This document shows positions 54,739 to 64,000 of a DNA stretch of 64,000 nt, in pieces. The notes below the pieces were generated by a model. It ran no database searches, had not been told where the DNA came from, and worked only from the letters and a program-made list of their open reading frames with translations. Source of the DNA: Alopecurus myosuroides (lineage: Eukaryota > Streptophyta > Magnoliopsida > Poales > Poaceae); NCBI GenBank assembly GCA_028641055.1, contig CM054057.1:726984484-727048483 (forward strand), read 5' to 3'. The translations under genes were made by a program, and so were the position numbers. How positions within the stretch are numbered: position 1 is the first letter of the stretch; every line of letters begins with the position of its first letter.

Positions 54739-54901
54739 AGAAAGAAGTCTTCTGGCAAGGGGAGTCTCTCGCTCTGAACCTCTTTATTTTGTTTATTGTC
54801 TTGTTTTTATTTTTGTCTTTTTTGCTTCTTTATATCAAAAACAAAACAAAAATTACTTTACTTTATAGCTGTTATTTATTTGCTTGCTTTTATTTGCTAA
54901 A

Positions 54902-56989
54902 ATGAGTTCCTCTGAGAATACTAAGTTGTGTGACTTCACTAGCACAAACAACAATGATTTTATTTGCACACCTATTGCTCCACCTGCTCCTACTGCTACT
55001 TTCTATGAAATTAAACCTGATTTATTAAATCTTGTTATGAAAGAGCAATTTTCTGGTGTTAGTACTGATGGTGCTGCTGCTCACCTTAATAATTTTGTTG
55101 AACTATGTGAGATGCAAAAATATAAAGATGTGGATGGAGATATTATTAAAATGAAATTATTTCCTTTCTATTTGAGAGGAAGAGATAAAGAATGGTTGCT
55201 ATCTTTGCCTAGAAATAGTATTGATTCATGGCCTAAGTGTAAAGATGCTTTCATTGGAAAATAGTATCCTCCTGCTAAGATTATATCCCTGAGAAGTGAC
55301 ATAATGAATTTTAAACAATTTTATAATGAACATGTTACTAAAGCTTGGGAAAAAATGAAAAGTATGGTGATGAATTGTCCCACTCATGGACTGACTACTT
55401 GGATGATTATACAAACCTTCTATGCAGGACTGAATTTATCCTCAAGGAACCTATTGGATTCAGCTGATGGAGGTACCTTTATGTCCATCACTTTGGGCAA
55501 TGCAACAAAGCTTCTTGATGATATGATGATAAATTATTCAGAGTGGCACACTGAGAGAGCTCCACAAGGTAAGAAGGTAAATTCTGTTGAGGAAACCTCC
55601 TCTTTGAGTGAAAGGCTTGATGCTATTATGTCTATGCTTGTTAATGGTAAATCTCAAGTTGATCCAAATAATGTTCCTTCAGCCTGTTTGGTTGCTCAAG
55701 AAGATCATGTTGATGTGAACTTTATTAGAAATAATAATTTTAACAACAATGCTTATAGAAATAATTTTGGTGGAAACAATTATAAGTCCTATCCTCCTAA
55801 TAATGGTTATAATAATTCTTATGGAAATTCCTACAATAATAATAAAATCTCTACCTCTAATGTTGAAAACATGCTTAGAGAGTTTATTAGCACACAAACT
55901 GATTTTAATAATTCTCTTGAGGAAAAGCTTGGTAAAATATATGTTCTTGCCTCTAAAGTAGATAGCCTAGCTATTGATGTTGAATTTCTAAAACTAAAGT
56001 TTTTGCCACATGATGTTAAAGAAAGTAAAACTTTGAATGCCATCTAAGTTCGAATTGATGAAAATGTTAGGTTGATGGCTGAATTACGTGCTAGGTGGGA
56101 AAGAGAAGATGAATTGGCTAGAAAGAATAATGTTGTTAATGTTTGCACTATCACCACCACTAGTAAAACTGAAGCTCCAAGTGATAGTAAACCTCCTACT
56201 ATCAATGGTAAAGTAGTTGGTGTTAACAAAGTCTCCACCCCTTCGGTGAAACATGCTAAATTGCCTCAAATTGCTGAAATTGCTTCTGATAAAAGTGTTG
56301 AAATTTTTAGAGATGTGGGAGATAATGGTCCCATTACTTTTAATGATAATAATATTGATTTTGATGATTGCAATATCTCTGAAGTTATTATGTTTCTACA
56401 AAAGCTGGCTAGAAGTCCCAATGCTAGTGCCATGAATATGGCCTTTACTAAACATATTACCAATGCTCTCACGAAAGTTAGAGAGAAAAAGCTGAAACTT
56501 GAAACATCTATCCCTGGGAAATTATATGATGGTTGGGAGCCCATCATTAAGGTAAAAGTAAATGATTTTGATTTCTACGCTTTGTGTGATCTTGGTGCTA
56601 GTATCTCTGTTATGCCTAAAAAGCTTTATGATATTCTTGATCTACCACCGTTGGAGCACTATTATTTGGATGTTCATCTTGCTGATAATGCTAAGAAGAA
56701 ACCTTTAGGTAGAATTGATGATGTTCTTATTATGGTTAACAATAACCTTGTACCTATTGATTTTTTTGTTATGAACATTGAATGCAATGCTTCTTGTCCT
56801 ATTGTTTTGGGAAGACCTTTTCTTAGAACTGTTGGTGTTGTTATTGATATGAAAGAGGGGAGTATTAAATATCAATTACCACTCAAGAAAGGTATGGACC
56901 ACTTTCCTAGAAAGAGAATGAAGTTACCTTTTCACTCTATTATTAGAGCAAGTTATGATGTTGATTCTTCCTCACTTGAAAATACTTGA
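54902..56989 (+). pseudogene. Athila-type gag-protease, two in-frame stops, no pol
   Basis: One 696-codon frame starts MSSSENTKLCDFTSTNN and ends SSSLENT. Gag core: AAAHLNNFVELCEMQKYK, LFPFYLRGRDKEWLLSLP, then an Asn/Tyr-rich linker (NNGYNNSYGNSYNNN). Protease: DFDFYALCDLGASISVMP carries the D-L-G-A form of the active site usual in Athila elements, then VPIDFFVMNIECNASCPIVL and GRPFLRT. The stops are TAG at 55262-55264 and TAA at 56045-56047; the latter fits a CAA to TAA change. The frame ends right after protease, and the 3' untranslated domain begins at once. RT, RNase H and integrase are missing, so this is a non-autonomous design or an old deletion. Some copies must have used another element's pol. 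Confidence 0.88.
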
Positions 56990-59590
56990 GTTGCTTTTTA
57001 TGCCTAGCTGAAAGGCGTTAAAGAAAAGCGCGACCGGGAGACAACCCATTTTATTTCTCTGTTTTTAACCCGTTTTCTTTTGTTTTCTTTGCACCTGGGT
57101 ATTGTATATTTCCTTAACAACCCTGTTGTATCTTTTATTTTGTGTTTTTGTTGAGCCAAGTAAAGCCTCTAGTGGAAAGTTGACGTTGTATTTCGGATTT
57201 CTGTGCAGAAAATAGATTTCTGTTGTCCACTGTTTTATTCGTATAAAATCACACACAATTCAAAATGACCCGAGTTTTTTTTGTGCCTAATTCTGGGCTA
57301 TATACGCAACTTTTCTTAGTTGACCACTTTTTTATTTGAGCAACAAAATATTTTCGAAAAAAATCATCTTTACCTGTTATCCTGTTTTGACTGATTTCTG
57401 CCAATAATTGTATTTGCATCTTAATCTCTTTCTTTTGGTGTTCTTTTGAGAAAAATATTTTTAAAAGAAGTTGTGACAGTAGCTAATGTGTTTTTGAGTG
57501 TTAGGCTTGTGTTGAAACTGAACCATGTGAATTTATTATTTCGATTGCACTAACGTTGCTAATGAAGATTGTGAGAAGTTTGGTGTGAAGGAAGTTTTCG
57601 AGGGTCAAGAGAAGAGGATGATATGATGTGATCAAGAAGAGTGAAAAGCCTAAGATTGGGTATGCCCTAGTGTTACATCCCAGAAAATTCCAAGAAGACT
57701 CAAGCGTCTAAGCTTGGGGATGCCCAAGGCAGCCCCTTTTTCATCGACAAATTATCAGGTCACTTCTAGTGAAACTATATTTTTATGCAGTCACATCTTA
57801 TGTGCTTTACTTGGAGCTTCCTTTATTTTTGCTTTGAGTTTTTTTTATTTTGCAATAAGCTTGGTTGGACCCCAGCATTCTTTTATTGGAGAGTGACACG
57901 CTCCGCTTTTTCATGGGAATACTTTGTATTCTTAATCTTTGTCTGGCTGCTGCATTTATCTAGCTTCTGTTTTGCATCCATCTCTTTTATAAGAGCTGTT
58001 AGTTTTAGTAGTGTTATGTGAGTACTCTCATGTTTGATTTCTGTAGCATTTGGAGAGTTTTTGTTAAAACATATCTTGTATGGTGCTTGTTGGGAGAAGA
58101 AACTGCTGCTTAAAGTAGAATTTTTAATGGTGCAAGTAGAAGCTTGTATAGACTGTGGCTAGAACTTTTTCGTATCATGCTAGATGTTATTTTAGTTTTA
58201 ACGCCTTGTGGTTATTGAGTAGCATGATTAGCCTCAAATAGCTGAGAGTGTTTAATGTGCCATTTAAAGATTCATGAGTTGTTCTTGTCATGTTGAAGCA
58301 TCCATCCGTAGTTTCTGTAGCAAGAATTTCTAGCACCATTGCTAGGGATTTAAAGTCAACTCTGCAAGCGATCACCTTGCTATCCAAAAACATGTACTGA
58401 GAGGGAATTCTTCTCGTGCATCCAAACTCTGAGCCAAAAACCATGCCATTTGTGTCCACCATACCTACCTTATGTGGTATTTAACCGCCACTCAAGTAAA
58501 ATTCTCATGTGCTACCTTTAAAAACCTTCAAAAATTATACATGTTTTGTGCTCCTGGTTTAGCTCATGAGGACGTAGGTAGACGGTCTTATTTTACTCAT
58601 TGATTGGACTTTACACACCTGGACTAGTGCCACATCCGCTTATCCAACTGCTAGAAGAGCTGGCAACGGGGTTCCCATCCCCAAACTTAATTACTATAAA
58701 TTCTCTTCACTCTTTTTGCCCCTGATTTATCAGTCAAAGCATAATTGTGTAAAAAAATAGAAGAAGGATGATCTACTACCCTAGTAGCATCCTTCAATGG
58801 GAGCTACTCTTGTAAGGTCTAATTGGCTTGTGATTTAATGTATTGTTTGCCTGTTGATTTGTTGACATTAACATACACACCTACCCCTAAAAAGTAGACA
58901 CTCCTCCATGGTATATGATTGTTGGAAGGCACCCGGGGATTCGGTTAGCCATGGTTTGTGATAAGAATGGTTGGGAGGAGTGTCAAATATTTTATGCTCT
59001 ATCTATATGTTTATCAAATAAAAAGCTCTAGCACATGAGTTAATCTATGCTTCCCTCTGCGAAGGGCCTATCTTTTACTTTTATGTTGAGTCAGTAAACC
59101 TACTTCCTTCTGTCTTAAGAAAGCATTTGAGTTGTTGTGATCGAACCATCTATATGTTGATTTCATCAATCATGTCTTTTATCCTTCCTTGTTTAGTACA
59201 ATGTTGTTATCGGAATGAATACCACTTTGAAAGTTATCAATGAGTGCAAAGAGACTGTTATGATTGAGCATGTTAAACTCTGCAATATAAGATCTAGTAT
59301 AAAGAATCTGATCGAAAGGTAAGTACAATCTGTTAATTGTTCTCTGACAAAGAACAAAGTTTGCCTTAAACAATTATGATTTCCTTTTTGCACCTCTATT
59401 GTGACTCCCTCTACTAGTTTCAAGTTGAGTTATATGAGAGGAAGTTGTTGTCTAGAATTACTTGTGTATTGATAAATGTGATGCTTCTTGTCCGTATTTT
59501 ATTTATCGACACTTCACTCCATAAACCTGTGGTCATGTTTACTGAGTTCAGATTCTCTTAGGGACAAGCGAGGTCTAAGCTTGGGGGAGT
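56990..59590 (+). mobile_element. 3' untranslated domain of Athila copy 2, mosaic
   Basis: Matches 50524-52700 of copy 1 until about 59150, with an insertion near 57300-57390 and a replaced patch at 58302-58373. From ~59150 to 59590 the sequence no longer matches copy 1 and leads, via CTAAGCTTGGGGGAGT, to an LTR of another subfamily. Confidence 0.8.
58302..58373 (+). repeat. LTR-end patch inside the copy 2 internal domain
   Basis: About 72 bases (TAGTTTCTGTAGCAAGAATT, TAGCACCATTGCTAGGGATT, ending CAAGCGATCA) match the last 73 bases of the LTR at 54641-54713. In copy 1 the same place holds ~200 bases of different sequence. Confidence 0.85.
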
Positions 59591-61099
59591 TGATACGTCC
59601 ATTTTGCATCACTATTTTATATCGTAATTTTCTGTTATTCATAGATATATTTCATATTATGGTGCATTACTTATGTTATTTCATCCCATTTTGCATGTTT
59701 GATAATTATTGGAGAATAATCACCGGGACCAGAAATCTGATGGAAAAGGCACCACCAAGATACCCTATTTTTGAAGACCAGAAGAAGAAGGGGGCATCGG
59801 AGGAGTATTAGATGACCAGATGAAGGAGACAGCCACGAGGGGAGCCAGAGGGGGGCCACCAGGGGCCCACACCACCAGGTGGTGCCCCTTCCCCCTTGGT
59901 CGCGCCGCCACGTGGTGTGGCCACCCTGGCCCACCACTGGCAGCCCCCTCACACGTACTTGACCCCCACGGAACCCTAAGGCTAGGAGATCCATCGAGGA
60001 AATATTCCTCCGCCTCATCGGAGCGGAAAACAAAAGAGAGAGAAAATCTCTCCGTCAGGGAGAAATCCGCCGGGGAAATTTGTCCCCGGAGAGGGAAAAT
60101 CATCACCATCGTCACCATCATCGCTCCTGGCATCATCAGGATCATCATCGTCATCGTCCTAACCACCAGCACCATCATCCTCACCATCCACCTCCGTCCC
60201 TCTATAACAATTAGGGTTCTATATTGTTGTTTTCCACTAGATCTCTCTCCAGGTGTGGATTACTTGTTAGCAGTTGATGCTTACGAGATTTATCGGTGTT
60301 TGCACTTTATGACCAGATTGTTATTCAGTATTATATCACCTCTGATTATGATCCATATGATGTCTTATGAGCAGTTCGTTTAGTTCTTGAGGACATGGGA
60401 GAAATCAAGATATTAGTAGTGGAATTATGTTGAAGTAATATCTAACGGTTTTATATTTAAGTTGTGGTGTTATTCGTCTAGTGGTGTCATGTGAACATCG
60501 ACTACAAGAAAATTCACCTTTATGGGCCTAGAGGGATACATTGTGTATTTGGCTACTAATTGTGGCGTTGCTGGAGTGACAGAAACCTAAACCCCCGTTA
60601 GGAAACCGATGAACAACGGAATGTAGGATTCCAGAGTTTAAGGTTGTGGTTAGATTTATCTTAATACTTCTTGCAGTTGTAGATGCTTGCAAGGGGTTTA
60701 ATCACAAGTATGTATTAGTCCTAGTTGGGCGGTGCATTAGCATAGGTTCACCCACACAACACCTATCAAAACAATAAATATTAATCAAGTGTATGAAACG
60801 AAAGCGCTTGATGAAGTTCGCATGTGTCCTCGAGAACGTCTAGTAATCATAAATAAACCAATCGGCTTGTCCTTTGCGCTAAAAAGGATTGGGCCACTCG
60901 CTGCAATTATTATTAGTGTCTTTTATTTACTCGCACTTTATTTATCTGCTATATCAAAAACCACCAAAAACCTGTTTGCTAGTGTTTATAGTGAATCTTC
61001 TATCCAACCTACTTGTCAACACCTTCTGCTCCTCGTTGGGTTCGACACTCTTATTTATCGAAAGTACTACGATACACCCCCTATACTTGTGGGTCATCA
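59591..61099 (+). mobile_element. Athila-type LTR of a second subfamily
   Basis: 1,509 bp from TGATACGTCCATTTTGCATC to TGTGGGTCATCA, preceded by the purine-rich AAGCTTGGGGGAGT. It differs clearly from the LTR at 53081 but shares the layout and the CTGCTCCTCGTTGGGTTCGA end with the LTR at 61551. GC-rich proline/histidine-coding stretches (59820-60200) are part of the LTR. Confidence 0.82.
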
Positions 61100-61550
61100 C
61101 CAGCGCGCATCCATCTCCTAATCTACAAACCCGAGTATCTCATACGAGGAATTTGTTGAGTCAAGGACTCGACACATGGTGCACCATTGTACATGCGTTC
61201 TCCCTCACAAAAAGTGAGTTTGCAATAAAAATAGCTGGTAACGAACAGTAGGGTTTTGAATGAGATACATCTTATTCTTAAGATACTTATAGTTACGAAG
61301 AACAGATATCTCATTCCGAACTCTTGCCATCTTAACGAGATCAACATCGACATCATCTAAAAACTTTGTACCGTGGTTCGGAAAACCGAAAATGTCGCAT
61401 AACTTCTGAAGGGTAGGGTGCACTTGTAGCCCTCCACTGGTGAATCACTAGTAAGGCTCTTCGTCTGGCAAGTGGATGTTGTTTTAGGAGGTGGAGAGGC
61501 ACTCCCGCATGAGCTTCTCGAATGTGGTTACGCAGATTTGTGCAAAGGTA
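61100..61550. other. Unassigned DNA between two LTRs
   Basis: No primer site or gag follows the LTR on the left, so this is pre-insertion DNA. Minus-strand frames look coding-like (61423-61205: QKLCDIFGFPNHGTKFLDDV, LVKMARVRNEISVL; 61562-61353: EAHAGVPLHLLKQHPLARRR), shifted against each other. I do not recognise the family. It may be an exon fragment or a retroelement piece. Confidence 0.4.
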
Positions 61551-63074
61551 TGATACGTGCATTTTATATCATCATTTATACCCTCCATATAGGCATTATT
61601 GGGATGTTTTATCAATGTTATGTCATTGTTTTGCATGTTTTAGATGATTTTATGGAACTTTCCTACAAAGTCCCTATTTTTGGTATTTAATTTCTGGGTG
61701 TCAGAAAACACCTGTTTTCATGTTTTTGATGTTTCAGGAGCTACAGGTATCCAAATTGCGAAAGGAAAGAAACCCTGTCAGTTTTTCTTCGGGAGAAAGG
61801 CCGTGGGCACAAGACACAAAGGAGGAGGGCCAGGAGGCCCAAAAGGGGGTAGCCCACGCGGCCAGATTCCCTGGCCGCGTGTGGGGCCCCCAAATGGGCC
61901 CACGGCACCTCCTCCCCAAGGTCTTTTTGCTGATGACTCCGTCTTCCCCGAAAACCAACACCCTAATTTTCCCGAGACGAGACGGAGCCGCCAGGGCGGC
62001 GAAACTCTCGAAACTCTCCGCGGGGGAGACAGATCCTGCTGCTCCGGAGCTCCGGAGAAGGGGGAAATCATCCCCATCTTCATCCCCATCTCCTCCTTGG
62101 CGAGGCATCTCCATCACCGTCCTCACCAGCACCTGCATCTCCACCATCACCATCACCTTGATCCACTCCGTTCCCCTCATAGTTTGATCATTGCTACACC
62201 CTAGATACGTGTTATTGTACTCCGTTGCATGTTTGGGATTGAGTACTTGTCATTATTTGGTGGTGGATCCATTGTTTCAGATTGTGTTGTACCACATATG
62301 TCACCATACATGATCATGTTTGCACGTTCTGAGTAGTTCCCGCATGTTCCTGAGGGCATAGGATGAATTGGCAATGATTTGTTACATAAGATGAGTTGTT
62401 ATTTGGTCTAGTATTTATCTTTTATGTGATTCTATGATGGTGTTGTACGAACGTCGACTGTACAACACTTCACCTACATGGTATCATAGGAGAACACCGT
62501 AGTGTAGTGACGTGATGATGTCTTTAGGTGACAGGAACTTGAGATAGAGTCGTTGAATTGCATTATGAGGGTACTTGTATCGGGGACCTTAGAGCATAAG
62601 GCTATGGTGGGACATCATGTCTTAATAATTCTCGTGCTGTCATTTAATTGGCCACGTGATCCATCATAGGGGGTGATAGTTTATTTATTTAGCTATTCCT
62701 ATTTGTGGCTCCGTCCGAAGAAGATTAAAACTAGACAAGATATACAAACATGTTATGCAATGAATCACTATGCCAGCTAAATCCGTGCAGCCCTCAGGAA
62801 CGTTTTCCACATAGAAGACACAAACACACACTTGAGCTTGTCCTCTTGCGCATTAGAGGATTGGGCTTTGTCTCCCATTGAGACCTACTACTTGCTGCAA
62901 TTCACTTTCCGCATTTTACTTTACTTGCACTACACAATTAAAACACAAAAACACCTGTTGCTTTTATTATTCCTTTGCTATTCTACTTACCAGTTCCTTC
63001 TGCTCCTCGTGGGTTCGACAACCTTTCTAATTCGAAAATTACTACAATTGATCTCCTGCACTTGGGAGCCATCA
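61551..63074 (+). mobile_element. 5' LTR of a further Athila-type element
   Basis: 1,524 bp from TGATACGTGCATTTTATATC to TTGGGAGCCATCA, followed by a primer site. Overlapping ORFs at 61644-62204 are not genes. Confidence 0.85.
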
Positions 63075-63085
63075 AGACACTTTTC

Positions 63086-63102
63086 TGGCGCCGTTGCCAG
63101 GG
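63086..63102 (+). other. Primer-binding site, Athila type
   Basis: TGGCGCCGTTGCCAGGG, one base different from the site at 54722, 11 bases after the LTR. Confidence 0.75.
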
Positions 63103-63181
63103 AGCGTAGCGCTATTGGTAAGAAGTTTGGTAAGGAAACTTTAAAGCTGAATTTTACTTGCTGTTGCATCCTGTTATTATT

Positions 63182-64000
63182 ATGGCTTTTATCAGAGATG
63201 CTTCGCTGAAACTTGCTTTATATGAGAGTGCTTATGCTATTAAACCTAAAGTTGTTGAAAAAGCACCTCATGATGATGGTATTATTCCCCTTGAATTTGT
63301 TAAAGCTGTTAGGAATGAGTATTTTGCAGGGGGAACAAAGGCTGCAAGTGATCACATACGGGCTATTGAGGATATATGTGGGCTAATTAGGCTCAAGGCT
63401 ATTTCTGAGGAGGTGGTAAAATGCAAGTTATTGTACCAGTCCTTAACTGGTGATGCTCGAAAATGGTATATGTCCCTGGATGAAGAAATTACACATAATT
63501 GGGATACTTTTATGAAGGTTTTCTTTCTTAAATATTTTACTCCTAAAGAGGCTTATGAGAACCGTTGCTTTATATTTAATTTTTGTCCACACCTTGAAGA
63601 GAGTATTACTCAAGCTTGGGGGAGGCTTAAGGACCTCCTTCGTAAGAATCCTTGTCATGATCTCACAAATAAACTTATATTGATAAACTTTTATGTGAGA
63701 CTACCTCATAGGCTAAAGCAATATTTGGATGGTTCATCTGGTGGAAGCTTTACAAATAATACTGCAGAAGAAGCTTGGAATTTATTGGAAATTATTTCGA
63801 AGAACTCTGAATATTGGGACCTAGACAAAGGTAATGAAGCTTATTTTGATTATTGATATTCATGTGTAGAAAGTTTCTCTAGTTCTATTTTGTTCAAGAA
63901 TGTTATTAAAGATTTTGGTCTTGATCCATATGTTGTAATTGAAATAGCTAAGAAATTTGCTGAGCACATTCGAATTCCTAAAAGTGGCTTTGATTATTAT
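63182..64000 (+). pseudogene. Gag of the right-edge Athila-type element, partial
   Basis: MAFIRDASLKLALYESAYAI begins the frame; an upstream start at 63158 is in frame but the family usually starts near here. Gag core: PLEFVKAVRNEYFAGG, SDHIRAIEDICGLIRL, CKLLYQSLTGDARKWYMSL, FFLKYFTPKEAYENR, EAWNLLEIISKNSEYW. A TGA at 63854-63856 interrupts it, and the same frame stays open to the window edge (FKNVIKDFGLDPY, KKFAEHIRIP). The remainder lies outside. It would form the element's particle. Confidence 0.85.

Noticed and set aside
59820..60383. ORF with His/Pro/Ile-rich tail (HHH and IIV runs)
   Set aside because: Lies in the LTR at 59591; a CATCATCAC-rich simple sequence like the one at 62095-62165 in the next LTR.
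1..64000. CRISPR arrays, bacterial operons or integrated virus genes
   Set aside because: No short regularly spaced identical repeats with unique spacers, no prokaryotic gene order, and no viral envelope, movement or coat genes; all RT-bearing sequences have LINE or Gypsy order.

Overview
The window is nuclear DNA of a grass, most probably a Triticeae cereal (wheat, barley or a relative). The evidence is the repeat content: a BARE/Angela-type Copia LTR tip, Athila-type Gypsy elements with ~1.5-1.6 kb LTRs and a TGGCGCCGTTGCC primer site, Tat-type Gypsy elements with an antisense gene, Caspar-like CACTA transposons (CACTAGT ends, CCGGGAC-rich subterminal repeats) and a Stowaway MITE. Nearly everything is transposable-element DNA in nested layers. 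No tRNA, rRNA or CRISPR was seen.

Layout. 1-51: tip of a Copia LTR. 52-3489: unassigned DNA, a degenerate AT-rich repeat and two Stowaway MITEs. 3490-6197 (minus): the one convincing host gene, a five-repeat PGG-domain membrane protein, intact except for an 8-bp near-duplication that shifts the frame. 7376-9250: decayed hAT-type transposase. 9290-9737 plus 25546-25572: 3' end of LINE A. LINE A is split by LINE B (9738-25531, bounded by a 12-14 bp target duplication). LINE B is itself split by an 11.1 kb Tat-lineage Gypsy element on the minus strand (13823-24968) that carries an intron-bearing antisense gene with its own TATA box.

26285-49333: the first reading frame of a third LINE (LINE C), broken by a solo Athila LTR (26527-28154, perfect CTAGG duplication), a 16.7 kb CACTA element (29242-45917, TAA duplication) and a 2.5 kb non-autonomous CACTA (46687-49196). 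The large CACTA carries decayed tnp2 and Ptta/Ulp1 genes plus cargo: a broken AP2/ERF-like gene, an intact 181-codon minus-strand ORF, and, divergent from that ORF, a TATA-led locus with two tandem ~169-bp units that each form a long hairpin whose arm differences are compensatory. The small CACTA carries a broken 3'-5' exonuclease-like gene.

49334-64000: a truncated Tat-type LTR and stub, then a tail-to-head pile of Athila-type elements: a 3' internal piece, a shared LTR, a gag-protease-only internal domain, an LTR of a different subfamily, then a further element running off the right edge.

The items most worth follow-up are the covarying hairpin pair with its shared divergent promoter, the cargo modules in the CACTA elements (one flanked by a 31-bp direct repeat), and the mosaic Athila elements. 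Assignments rest on reading motifs by eye. Family names are given only to lineage level, and none was confirmed by database search.
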